A DNA stretch of 5,515 nucleotides from contig JAQUMQ010000114.1 of assembly GCA_028718045.1 (NCBI GenBank), positions 1-5,515 of the forward strand, given 5' to 3'. Under the pieces are notes generated by a model. That model did not search any database and was not told where the DNA came from. It worked only from the letters and a program-made list of their open reading frames with translations. The translations under genes were made by a program, and so were the position numbers. Shown here piece by piece: positions 1 to 5,515 of the stretch (position 1 is the stretch's first letter; each line of letters opens with the position of its first letter). The stretch comes from Actinomycetota bacterium. GTDB lineage: Bacteria; Actinomycetota; Humimicrobiia; Humimicrobiales; Humimicrobiaceae.

Positions 1-71
1 AAATCTATGCGCGACTCGATGCTTTCGATACCTGTAAGTGAATTAATTTTAATTTGATTATATCGGTTCAA
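1..71 (-). CDS. Possible 5' end of the next operon gene (partial, TTG start)
   Basis: Directly after the fliJ TAG, a TTG codon opens a frame that stays open to the window edge (23 codons, reading M/LNRYNQIKINSLTGIESIESRID). AAGAGGA ends 9 nt upstream of the TTG, a usable though slightly distant Shine-Dalgarno within fliJ. The peptide has ordinary amphipathic composition. Its SLTGIESIESRI stretch resembles, from memory, the N-termini of small lytic transglycosylases encoded after fliJ in some flagellar clusters; this is a weak impression from few residues. Alternatives are a FliK-type hook-length protein, another flagellar gene, or a chance open stretch with the next gene starting further left. 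It is incomplete at its 3' end because the window stops. Confidence 0.45.
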   Translation of the reverse strand, partial: MNRYNQIKINSLTGIESIESRID

Positions 72-530
72 CTAGTTTAATCCTCTTCTCTCAAAGCAAA
101 TTCTTTGTATGGTCATGTCATCCATATTTTTTTGCGTTTTAGTGTTTATATCCTTTACATAGTTTGAAAATTGTTTACCTTTTAACTTTTCGATTACTTT
201 CTTCTCAATTTCATTTTTTAATATCTCGGCTCTCTTTTGCTCTATTACCACCTTTATTGCTTCAATGATTTTATTTTGATCTGTTATCAGACTGTTTAAA
301 TATTCCATGTAACTGTTGCATTCAATTACTTTTACACCCTCGATATTTCCTGACAACTCTTTATCAAGCTTATTTTTTGTTTTCGTCAGCTCTTCCATTA
401 AAACATTGAATATTTTATTTTCTTTATTTAGCTTACCCAGTAATTTGCATAAATCCTGTTTCAGCAATTCTTCCTTGAATTCTTTTAGATTCAGCACACT
501 TTGAAGATTGAATTTAAATTTTTTAACCAT
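72..530 (-). CDS. fliJ: Flagellar export chaperone / ATPase stalk protein FliJ (152 aa)
   Basis: FliJ is a small antiparallel coiled-coil protein that inserts into the FliI hexamer like the gamma subunit of F1, contacts FlhA and promotes export. Seen: the N-terminal pattern FKFNLQSVLNLKEFKEE (5-21), which matches the usual FliJ start. It is followed by two long Lys/Glu/Leu-rich helices and the second-helix segment EKLKGKQFSNY (114-124), then a tail with an ERRG ending. There are no membrane segments and no enzymatic motifs. Length is close to the usual ~147 aa. Its start is well defined by a GGAGG Shine-Dalgarno 6 nt upstream, embedded in the last codons of fliI; the 8-nt overlap indicates translational coupling. 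The stop is TAG, with a TTG codon immediately following in the same frame. FliJ is poorly conserved, so the call leans on the N-terminal pattern, coiled-coil character and position. Confidence 0.9.
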   Translation of the reverse strand: MVKKFKFNLQSVLNLKEFKEELLKQDLCKLLGKLNKENKIFNVLMEELTKTKNKLDKELSGNIEGVKVIECNSYMEYLNSLITDQNKIIEAIKVVIEQKRAEILKNEIEKKVIEKLKGKQFSNYVKDINTKTQKNMDDMTIQRICFERRGLN

Positions 531-1878
531 TGATGTCCTCCATTAACTCCTCCGGAATTACCTTAATTAATTTATTTAAGCCGGATTCAAATGTCTCTTT
601 TTCATAAACTTCTTGCTTTAAATAATCATTTATTTTCTCCATCAAAGCTATTGCCTGATCAAGCTTGGCATTGCTTCCCGCGGAATAAGCACCGACTTCT
701 ATCAAATCTTGTGATTGTTTATATGTTGCCATTATGTCTTTAATCAGATTTGCGGTTTTCTGATGCTTTTTTGTCGTAACTTCAGGCATAAGTCTTGAAA
801 TGCTGCCCAACACATCTATCGCAGGGTAATGATTCATATTTGCCAGCCCTCTTGAAAGAACTATATGCCCATCCAGAATAGATCTTACGGCATCCGAAAC
901 AGGCTCTTCAAGATCATCGCCTTCTACCAAGACGGTATAAATTCCGGTAATCGAACCTTTCTCGTCGGTTCCGGCTCTTTCAAGCAAACGAGGCAATTCG
1001 GAAAATACTGAAGGAGTATACCCTTTGCTTGTTGGAGGCTCTCCGATAGATAAACCTATTTCTCTTTTTGCCATACAAAACCTTGTTATCGAGTCGAGCA
1101 TTAAGTTGACATCATAGCCTTTGCTTCGGTAAAACTCTGCGATGGTCGTTGCGATATATGCACCCTTTACCCTAAGTAGAGCTGCCTCGTCTGACGTCAC
1201 GGCAACGACTATGCTTCTTTTTAAACCTTCTTCGCTTAAATCTTTTTCTATGAATTCTCTTACTTCCCTGCCTCTTTCTCCTATCAAAGCAATCACATTT
1301 ATATCGGCATTAGTATTTCTTGCTATCGAACCAAGAAGCGTGGATTTTCCGACTCCGCTTCCGGCAAATATTCCGATTCTTTGTCCTTTTCCAACTGTCA
1401 GCAAGCCGTCTATCGCTCTTATGCCCAAACATAAAGGCTCCGAAATCCTTCTTCTTTTTAACGCAGATGGCGGATTGTTATAAACCGGTAATTCCGTATT
1501 CGACATTATCTCGCCTTTTTGATCTATGGGCTCTCCAAAACCGTTTAAAACTCTTCCCAATAGATTTTCTCCGACTTTTACGGTAAGCGTTTTCCCGGTT
1601 GCAACTACACTGCATCCGGAACGGATGTTTCCGACATCACCTATCGGCATTAGTAAAACGCGGTTATTTTTAAATCCCACCACTTCAGCAAAAACTTTCT
1701 TTGAATTACGGCCGGCTAAAATTTCGCATATTTCACCGATTCCTGCATCAGGGCCTGTCGATTCAATCACCAAACCGATAACCTGGGTAACCCTGCCGTT
1801 TAACGGAATCAGATTGGTATTTCTTACCGCCTCGATATATTCATCTAAAGTTATCTTCTCTTCCAATGTTTTTTCCAT
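523..1878 (-). CDS. fliI: Flagellum-specific export ATPase FliI (451 aa)
   Basis: FliI is the hexameric ATPase of the flagellar type III export apparatus; it hydrolyses ATP to help deliver rod, hook and filament subunits to the gate. Seen: an N-terminal beta-barrel-like domain (about 25-95) and Walker A AGSGVGKST (172-180, Lys178). GERGREVREF follows at 200-209, with Glu201 at the catalytic glutamate position. Walker B is NLMLDS (258-263, Asp262). The FliI/SctN stretch PPTSKGYTPSVFSELPRL lies at 281-298. The alpha/beta ATPase signature PAIDVLGSIS is at 362-371, directly followed by Arg372 as the likely arginine finger. The Lys178-Glu201 and Lys178-Asp262 spacings (23 and 84) match Salmonella FliI. 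Length is typical. No clear Shine-Dalgarno precedes the ATG; the fliH TGA is the nearest upstream in-frame stop and no alternative upstream start codon lies between. The 3' end overlaps fliJ by 8 nt. SctN of a non-flagellar secretion system is excluded by the fliFGHIJ context. Confidence 0.98.
   Translation of the reverse strand: MEKTLEEKITLDEYIEAVRNTNLIPLNGRVTQVIGLVIESTGPDAGIGEICEILAGRNSKKVFAEVVGFKNNRVLLMPIGDVGNIRSGCSVVATGKTLTVKVGENLLGRVLNGFGEPIDQKGEIMSNTELPVYNNPPSALKRRRISEPLCLGIRAIDGLLTVGKGQRIGIFAGSGVGKSTLLGSIARNTNADINVIALIGERGREVREFIEKDLSEEGLKRSIVVAVTSDEAALLRVKGAYIATTIAEFYRSKGYDVNLMLDSITRFCMAKREIGLSIGEPPTSKGYTPSVFSELPRLLERAGTDEKGSITGIYTVLVEGDDLEEPVSDAVRSILDGHIVLSRGLANMNHYPAIDVLGSISRLMPEVTTKKHQKTANLIKDIMATYKQSQDLIEVGAYSAGSNAKLDQAIALMEKINDYLKQEVYEKETFESGLNKLIKVIPEELMEDING
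537..541 (-). promoter_or_regulatory. Shine-Dalgarno of fliJ inside the fliI 3' end
   Basis: The minus strand reads GGAGG followed by 6 nt and the fliJ ATG. This strong site fixes the fliJ start and lies in the final codons of fliI, consistent with coupling of the two products. Confidence 0.85.
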
Positions 1879-1905
1879 ATTTAAAAATACTTGTTTGAAT
1901 TTGTG

Positions 1906-2592
1906 TCAATTTTTGTTTTGCTTATAATTCAGTTTATCGGTCAAAATCCTGTTTATTATTTTCAATTGGCTTGAAGGTTGGGTATCGATGTCTCCGTTTT
2001 CGGTTTCGATAATGCATCCTCCCTCTTCGATTCTCTTATCTTCCGCAAACTTTATCTCATCGGAATTTTTTATGATTTCTTCAATTTCAAGCTTATTTGA
2101 TCTTAAATATTCATAATCTATCGGATTTAAATAAATAATTACCTTCCCTAAATGACTTACTTGTTTTATGGCAAAATTTACTATTCCCGTCACCAATCCG
2201 GATTCGGTATGTATCTTCTGCCTTATGATTTTTTCGGCAATGTATTGAGCCAGCATTACTACATCTTGTTCATTTTCTTTTATAATTTCTTTTTTATATT
2301 CAACAAGATCTGAGCTTATTTTCTTTATCAAGTTCATTTCTTTTTCGAACAATTCGACACTTTCTTTATATCCTCCGTCATAGCCATCTTTATAGCCTTC
2401 CTCTCTGCCTGAAATTGCGGCTTTTTGCTTAATCTGCTCAATGTCGATTTCACGTAAATTGGTATTTTCGCCGGCCAGACTGCTGTTTTGCCCGTAAACT
2501 TCTTCTAAATCATTAATTTCTTTTAGTTTGAAATCTTTGAATTCGAAAGATTTTACATCCAATTTATTTTTTGAATTTTTTATCAGATTCAT
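1906..2592 (-). CDS. fliH: Flagellar export ATPase regulator / stator FliH (228 aa)
   Basis: FliH forms a dimer that binds the FliI ATPase, holds it inactive in the cytosol and docks it at the export gate; it resembles the peripheral stalk of F/V-type ATPases. Seen: a charged, disordered-looking N-terminus (1-50), then a run of glycines spaced four apart (G62, G66, G70, G74), the GxxxG repeat typical of FliH. A Lys/Glu-rich helix with coiled-coil character follows (about 75-125). The C-terminal FliI-binding domain carries GGCIIETENGDIDTQPSSQL (191-210), a strongly family-like signature. The protein contains no Trp, so the Trp pair near the N-terminus used by Salmonella FliH for docking is absent; Phe residues (16, 18, 21) occupy a similar region. 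The ATG has no Shine-Dalgarno in the AT-only leader. It ends in TGA, 27 nt before fliI and in the same frame as it. Identity is firm from signature and position, although FliH sequences are divergent overall. Confidence 0.93.
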   Translation of the reverse strand: MNLIKNSKNKLDVKSFEFKDFKLKEINDLEEVYGQNSSLAGENTNLREIDIEQIKQKAAISGREEGYKDGYDGGYKESVELFEKEMNLIKKISSDLVEYKKEIIKENEQDVVMLAQYIAEKIIRQKIHTESGLVTGIVNFAIKQVSHLGKVIIYLNPIDYEYLRSNKLEIEEIIKNSDEIKFAEDKRIEEGGCIIETENGDIDTQPSSQLKIINRILTDKLNYKQNKN

Positions 2593-2655
2593 GAGTATAT
2601 ATAAATTTTATACTAATTTTATATATTAATAATAATCATATTAATTAACTGCTTT
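2593..2655 (-). other. AT-only fliG-fliH intergenic leader with direct and inverted repeats
   Basis: This 63-nt gap is the longest in the operon and contains very few G or C bases. On the minus strand TATAAAATT occurs twice, starting 11 bp apart (plus-strand copies at 2604-2612 and 2615-2623). An AT-only inverted repeat pairs 2597-2605 with 2618-2626 (9 bp, 12-nt loop). No Shine-Dalgarno precedes the fliH ATG. A TTATTA, 17-nt spacer, TATAAA arrangement could be read as a weak sigma-70-type internal promoter, but such matches are expected by chance in AT-only DNA. It lacks the GC stem and U-tract of an intrinsic terminator. Confidence 0.4.
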
Positions 2656-3669
2656 TTAAATTACCACTGCTTCGTTTCCCCTGTTTATGATAATTTCGCC
2701 CGAGTCTTCTAAATCCTTTATTATTTTCACCACTGCTTGTTGTGCTACCTCGACATCGACAAGCCTAAGCGGTCCGATTGCTTCCATATCTTCTTTTATT
2801 ATCAAGGAAGCTCTTTCGCTCATATTATTAAATATTTTGTCCTTGACTTCTTTGCTTGTCCCTTTTAAGGCTTTCACCAGTATCTGCGTATCGACTTCCT
2901 TAAGCAATCTTTGCACTGCCTTATCATCCAGCTTCAATATATCTTCAAAAACAAACAGCAATAACCTTACTTCATCAGCAAGGTCTTTGTCTTTTTCTTC
3001 CAATGATGTCAAAATTGCTTTTTCTGAACTTCTGTCTACCTGGTTTAATATGTTTACTATCGTTTCAACTCCGCTTATCGTGCTTGTTTTTTGTTTGCTT
3101 ATATTTTTTATTTTATCTTCCAGAAGTTTCTCCACCATTTTTATGAATTCGGGCGACGTTCTTTCTGTTTTGGCTATCCTGACACCGACATCCGCTTGAA
3201 GTTCAGGGCTCAAGGAACATAAAACCTTGGCTGCCAAATCCGGCGGCAAATAAGTGTGCACCATGGCTATTGTTTGAGGATGTTCGTTTTTTATCAGATT
3301 GACCAATATTTCCGGCTCCACATCTTTTAAAAACCTAAATGGTCCGTTGCTTAAGTTCCGCAAAAGTCTTTCGGACATTTTCTGAGATTTTTCTTTGCCG
3401 TAAGCTTTCTCCAAAACCTCTTGCGCATAATTTAAACCACCGGTATCAAAGCTATCTATTGCAACAAAATTTTCATAAAATTCTTTCAGAACCGACTCTT
3501 TCTGATCTATCGGAATATCTTTGTAGTTAGCTATTTCCATTGTTAACTCTTCGACTTCGCTGTCTTCCAGGCAAGCGAGTACTTTCGAAGCTATTTCCGA
3601 TCCCACGGTTATCAGAAAAATGGCTGCTTTTTTTAATCCCACATTTGTTTTAGAGCTTAAAGACTGCAT
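2656..3669 (-). CDS. fliG: Flagellar motor switch / rotor protein FliG (337 aa)
   Basis: FliG sits on the cytoplasmic face of the MS ring, links FliF to FliM/FliN and takes torque from the stator. Seen (337-aa numbering): an N-terminal FliF-binding domain beginning GLKKAAIFLITVGSE (11-25), and the middle-domain EHPQT motif (129-133) that contacts FliM. The hinge motif usually written MFxF appears as LFVF (228-231). The C-terminal torque helix keeps the charged set aligned to E. coli K264, R281, D288, D289 and R297 as K259, R276, E283, D284 and R292. Length is normal for the family. The longest frame starts at a GTG at 3675, but that GTG overlaps the last base of a GGAG Shine-Dalgarno. The ATG at 3669 sits 5 nt after GGAG, so I prefer it; the difference is two residues. 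The gene ends in TAA, 63 nt before fliH. Confidence 0.96.
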   Translation of the reverse strand: MQSLSSKTNVGLKKAAIFLITVGSEIASKVLACLEDSEVEELTMEIANYKDIPIDQKESVLKEFYENFVAIDSFDTGGLNYAQEVLEKAYGKEKSQKMSERLLRNLSNGPFRFLKDVEPEILVNLIKNEHPQTIAMVHTYLPPDLAAKVLCSLSPELQADVGVRIAKTERTSPEFIKMVEKLLEDKIKNISKQKTSTISGVETIVNILNQVDRSSEKAILTSLEEKDKDLADEVRLLLFVFEDILKLDDKAVQRLLKEVDTQILVKALKGTSKEVKDKIFNNMSERASLIIKEDMEAIGPLRLVDVEVAQQAVVKIIKDLEDSGEIIINRGNEAVVI

Positions 3670-3674
3670 CCGCA

Positions 3675-3678
3675 CTCC
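3675..3678 (-). promoter_or_regulatory. Shine-Dalgarno deciding the fliG start
   Basis: The minus strand reads ACGGAGTGCGGATG. GGAG is 5 nt from the ATG at 3669 but overlaps the GTG at 3675, so ribosomes would use the ATG and the GTG start is unlikely. Confidence 0.8.
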
Positions 3679-3703
3679 GTTTTAATTTTTAAAAAATACA
3701 AAA

Positions 3704-5491
3704 TTAAACATTACCTGCCAACCAATTTCTGATAGCTTTTGCAGCTGCTTTAGGATTGTCGCTACTTTCGAAAGAAACAATTTCTTTTAACTCCGGATAC
3801 ATGGTTTCATCCATCTTATTCAGTACTTTTTCTCTTATCTTAATAATCATTTTTCTTTTTTCTTCTTTGCTCAACCTTTCGCTTCTTGACGCAAAAAAAT
3901 TAGGTATGCCCGTTTTGTCGTTAAAAGATGCATTGCTTTTATCCATACCATCATCATGGTCTGTTAAGCTGTCGTAATTTGAGCCAAGTTTGTCATCTGA
4001 CAAACTCATTAATTCCTTATCGATTTCTTCTGCTAGATTTTTTCTTTCTGATTTGCTTAAAATTGATCTTTTTTTAAAAATACCCATGGATCTTAGCGTA
4101 AGTAAGAGGAGCAAAATCACCAGCAAACCGCCCGGTAAAGCTTTCTTTACTATATACAATATCTTATCCGAAAAAGCACTGTCTTCTTTTTCTTCTATAG
4201 CTTCGCGAGCACCTATCGCAGCAAAATCCATCCTTTCTATCGACAAAACGTCTCCTCTTGATTTATCTATTCCTGCCGACGCAACAATTACGGATTTAAT
4301 TTCGTCTAACTTATCTGCAGGAACACCTGAATTCAAAAATACTCCCACGCTTAGCTTTTTTATATCTCCCACTCCGTATTTGATCTTTTCGACTACCCTC
4401 GACACTCCGTACTCTATTTCTTCCTCGCTTCTGTCGTAAAAATTGGATTCTTTTGAATTATCATCCGTAACTTCTTTATATTGCGGAATATTTTCATCGA
4501 CATCTTCTTGGGTTAATAAAACATTTGAGCCCGTTCCTGCTTCTTTTGAATCTTTCGCATCTTTGACTGCCTTATCGTATTTTTCATTTATGGAATTTTT
4601 GGAAAGAGCAATGCCCTGCCCGTCTACCGAAGGTATATAAGTCTCGCTTTCTTCTTCTTTTTGATTATTGTTTATCTCAGCCATGACACTTACAATGGAG
4701 TTTCCGGCTCCTACTATTTTGGTAAGCATGGCTGATATTTTGTTTTCAAGTTCTTTTTCTATCTTTTCGGTAGCTTTTTGTTGCTCAGCAAGTTGTTGGC
4801 TATCCAGGTTTCCCGCGGTAAGAAGATTGCCGTTGGTATCGGTTATGGAAATATTTTTGGTGTTTAAATTTTTAACCGCATTTGCTACCAGATTCGTAAT
4901 AGCAATAACACTGTGATCATATAAGTTTTTACCTGATTTTAATTTAAGGATAACCGACGCGCTTGCATTTTGAACCTCATCCGAAAAGAGTTCGTCCTCC
5001 GATAAGACCAAGTGCACCCTTGCGGATTCGACTTCCTCTATCTCCGCTATGGTCCTCGAAAGTTCGCCCTCCAGAGCACGTTGATAATTAACTTTTTGAG
5101 TAAAGTCAGTCAAACCAAAAAACTGCTGGTCGAATAACTCAAAACCAACCACTGAATTATTTGGGATTCCCTCGGATGCAAGTGTTAGCCTTGCATTTGC
5201 AAGATCGGTTTTCTTTACTTTTATAATGTCACCGTCATCAGAAATCTGATATTGTATTTTTTCTTCTTTTAATTTTGCTACAATTTCGGATGCTTCCTCA
5301 TAATTTAAATTACTGTATAAAACCGCGTATTCCGGTTTGTTTGACCAGTTAATAAGCAATATCAATCCGACAACCACGGCAATACCGGTGATTGCCAAGC
5401 TTATTTTTTGAAATAAGCTTAATGAATTCAATAATTTTTTTACGCCATTATTTTTTATTTGATTATTCACAACTTGTATATCAGCACACAT
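3704..5491 (-). CDS. fliF: Flagellar MS-ring protein FliF (595 aa, complete)
   Basis: FliF oligomerises in the inner membrane to form the MS ring, the base on which the rotor and export apparatus assemble. Seen: a short cytoplasmic N-terminus, a first membrane helix at about residues 31-49, and a YscJ/FliF ring-building domain from about 52 (PEYAVLYSNL at 53-62). A second ring domain contains NYQRALEGELSRTI (135-148) and VESARVHLVL (154-163). A long third periplasmic ring/beta-collar region (about 228-430) has an acidic low-complexity insert (about 275-360). A second membrane helix lies at 451-471 (ALPGGLLVILLLLLTLRSMG). The cytoplasmic tail ends in NPKAAAKAIRNWL (579-591), the FliG-binding helix typical of the family. 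Length is slightly above the usual ~550 aa. The ATG is preceded by GGTGA a few nt upstream, and in-frame stops TAA, TAG and TGA lie just before it, so no earlier start is possible. It is the first gene visible in the operon; fliG follows after 34 nt. Two TM helices plus neighbouring fliG exclude the non-flagellar SctJ homologue. Confidence 0.97.
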   Translation of the reverse strand: MCADIQVVNNQIKNNGVKKLLNSLSLFQKISLAITGIAVVVGLILLINWSNKPEYAVLYSNLNYEEASEIVAKLKEEKIQYQISDDGDIIKVKKTDLANARLTLASEGIPNNSVVGFELFDQQFFGLTDFTQKVNYQRALEGELSRTIAEIEEVESARVHLVLSEDELFSDEVQNASASVILKLKSGKNLYDHSVIAITNLVANAVKNLNTKNISITDTNGNLLTAGNLDSQQLAEQQKATEKIEKELENKISAMLTKIVGAGNSIVSVMAEINNNQKEEESETYIPSVDGQGIALSKNSINEKYDKAVKDAKDSKEAGTGSNVLLTQEDVDENIPQYKEVTDDNSKESNFYDRSEEEIEYGVSRVVEKIKYGVGDIKKLSVGVFLNSGVPADKLDEIKSVIVASAGIDKSRGDVLSIERMDFAAIGAREAIEEKEDSAFSDKILYIVKKALPGGLLVILLLLLTLRSMGIFKKRSILSKSERKNLAEEIDKELMSLSDDKLGSNYDSLTDHDDGMDKSNASFNDKTGIPNFFASRSERLSKEEKRKMIIKIREKVLNKMDETMYPELKEIVSFESSDNPKAAAKAIRNWLAGNV

Positions 5492-5494
5492 TTT

Positions 5495-5499
5495 TCACC
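5495..5499 (-). promoter_or_regulatory. Shine-Dalgarno of fliF
   Basis: The minus strand reads GGTGA, then AAA, then the fliF ATG. GGTGA matches the downstream part of the usual anti-Shine-Dalgarno complement (AGGAGGTGA), so it is a moderate site. Confidence 0.6.
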
Positions 5500-5515
5500 A
5501 CTATTAAATATCGTA

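Noticed and set aside
1906..1908. TGA reassigned to an amino acid, fusing fliH and fliI
   Set aside because: The FliH C-terminus and the FliI N-terminus both have normal lengths, Trp in FliF is encoded by TGG, and no in-frame TGA occurs within any of the genes.
1142..1927. Several overlapping plus-strand frames opposite fliI
   Set aside because: These are mutually overlapping antisense frames of the conserved ATPase gene, and no motifs are recognisable.
2687..3199. Plus-strand open frame of 170 codons opposite fliG
   Set aside because: It is antisense to a confidently identified gene, is Ser/Leu/Thr/Phe-rich as expected from reverse-reading Lys/Glu/Asp-rich codons, has no recognisable domain, and makes no sense in the operon.
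3670..3703. Intrinsic terminator between fliF and fliG
   Set aside because: The TTTTTTAAAAATTAAAA stretch has no GC-rich stem, and the 34-nt gap carries the fliG Shine-Dalgarno, as expected within an operon.
3990..4439. Plus-strand open frame of 149 codons opposite fliF
   Set aside because: Same Ser/Leu-rich antisense composition, wholly inside fliF, with no family features.
523..5491. Non-flagellar type III secretion (injectisome) locus
   Set aside because: Presence of fliG with EHPQT and the torque helix, a two-TM FliF with C-terminal FliG-binding helix, and the fliFGHIJ order are flagellar.
5501..5515. C-terminal codons of a preceding gene such as fliE (TAC GAT ATT TAA)
   Set aside because: Only three codons before a stop are visible, which is too little to support a gene; the frame could equally be non-coding leader.

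Overview
This window is part of a flagellar basal-body/export operon. All recognisable genes lie on the minus strand and, in transcription order (right to left), read fliF, fliG, fliH, fliI, fliJ, followed by the first codons of a further gene cut off at the left edge. The identifications rest on diagnostic motifs: the Walker A/B and alpha/beta-ATPase signatures in FliI, the EHPQT motif and the charged torque helix in FliG, the two membrane segments and terminal FliG-binding helix in FliF, the GxxxG repeats in FliH, and the coiled-coil FliJ pattern. The order is the canonical bacterial fliFGHIJ order.

The organism is an AT-rich flagellated bacterium (I judge GC to be in the mid to upper 30s percent by eye). 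Its proteins are rich in Lys, Ile, Glu and Asn. TAA, TGA and TAG are all used as stops, and Trp in FliF is encoded by TGG, so the standard bacterial code fits. I cannot place the lineage; a low-GC Firmicute-like, Elusimicrobiota-like or other non-proteobacterial group would all fit.

Layout: 5492-5515 is the fliF leader with a GGTGA Shine-Dalgarno. fliF is 3704-5491. A 34-nt gap leads to fliG (best start the ATG at 3669, end 2656). A 63-nt, almost purely AT gap (2593-2655) leads to fliH (1906-2592). A 27-nt gap leads to fliI (523-1878). fliJ (72-530) overlaps fliI by 8 nt. A TTG immediately after the fliJ stop opens a frame that runs off the window (1-71). No gene-free stretch exceeds 63 nt, and no intrinsic terminator, mobile element, RNA gene or CRISPR array was seen.

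Functionally, FliF builds the MS ring in the inner membrane. FliG mounts on the FliF C-terminus and is the rotor protein that receives torque from the stator. FliH, FliI and FliJ form the soluble ATPase complex that feeds the flagellar type III export gate. The gene content is ordinary. The points worth a second look are about translation and coupling: fliH and fliI have no visible Shine-Dalgarno while fliF, fliG and fliJ do; the fliG-fliH gap carries an AT-only direct repeat and inverted repeat; and fliH and fliI share one reading frame with only a TGA and nine codons between them. I found no convincing previously undescribed system here.
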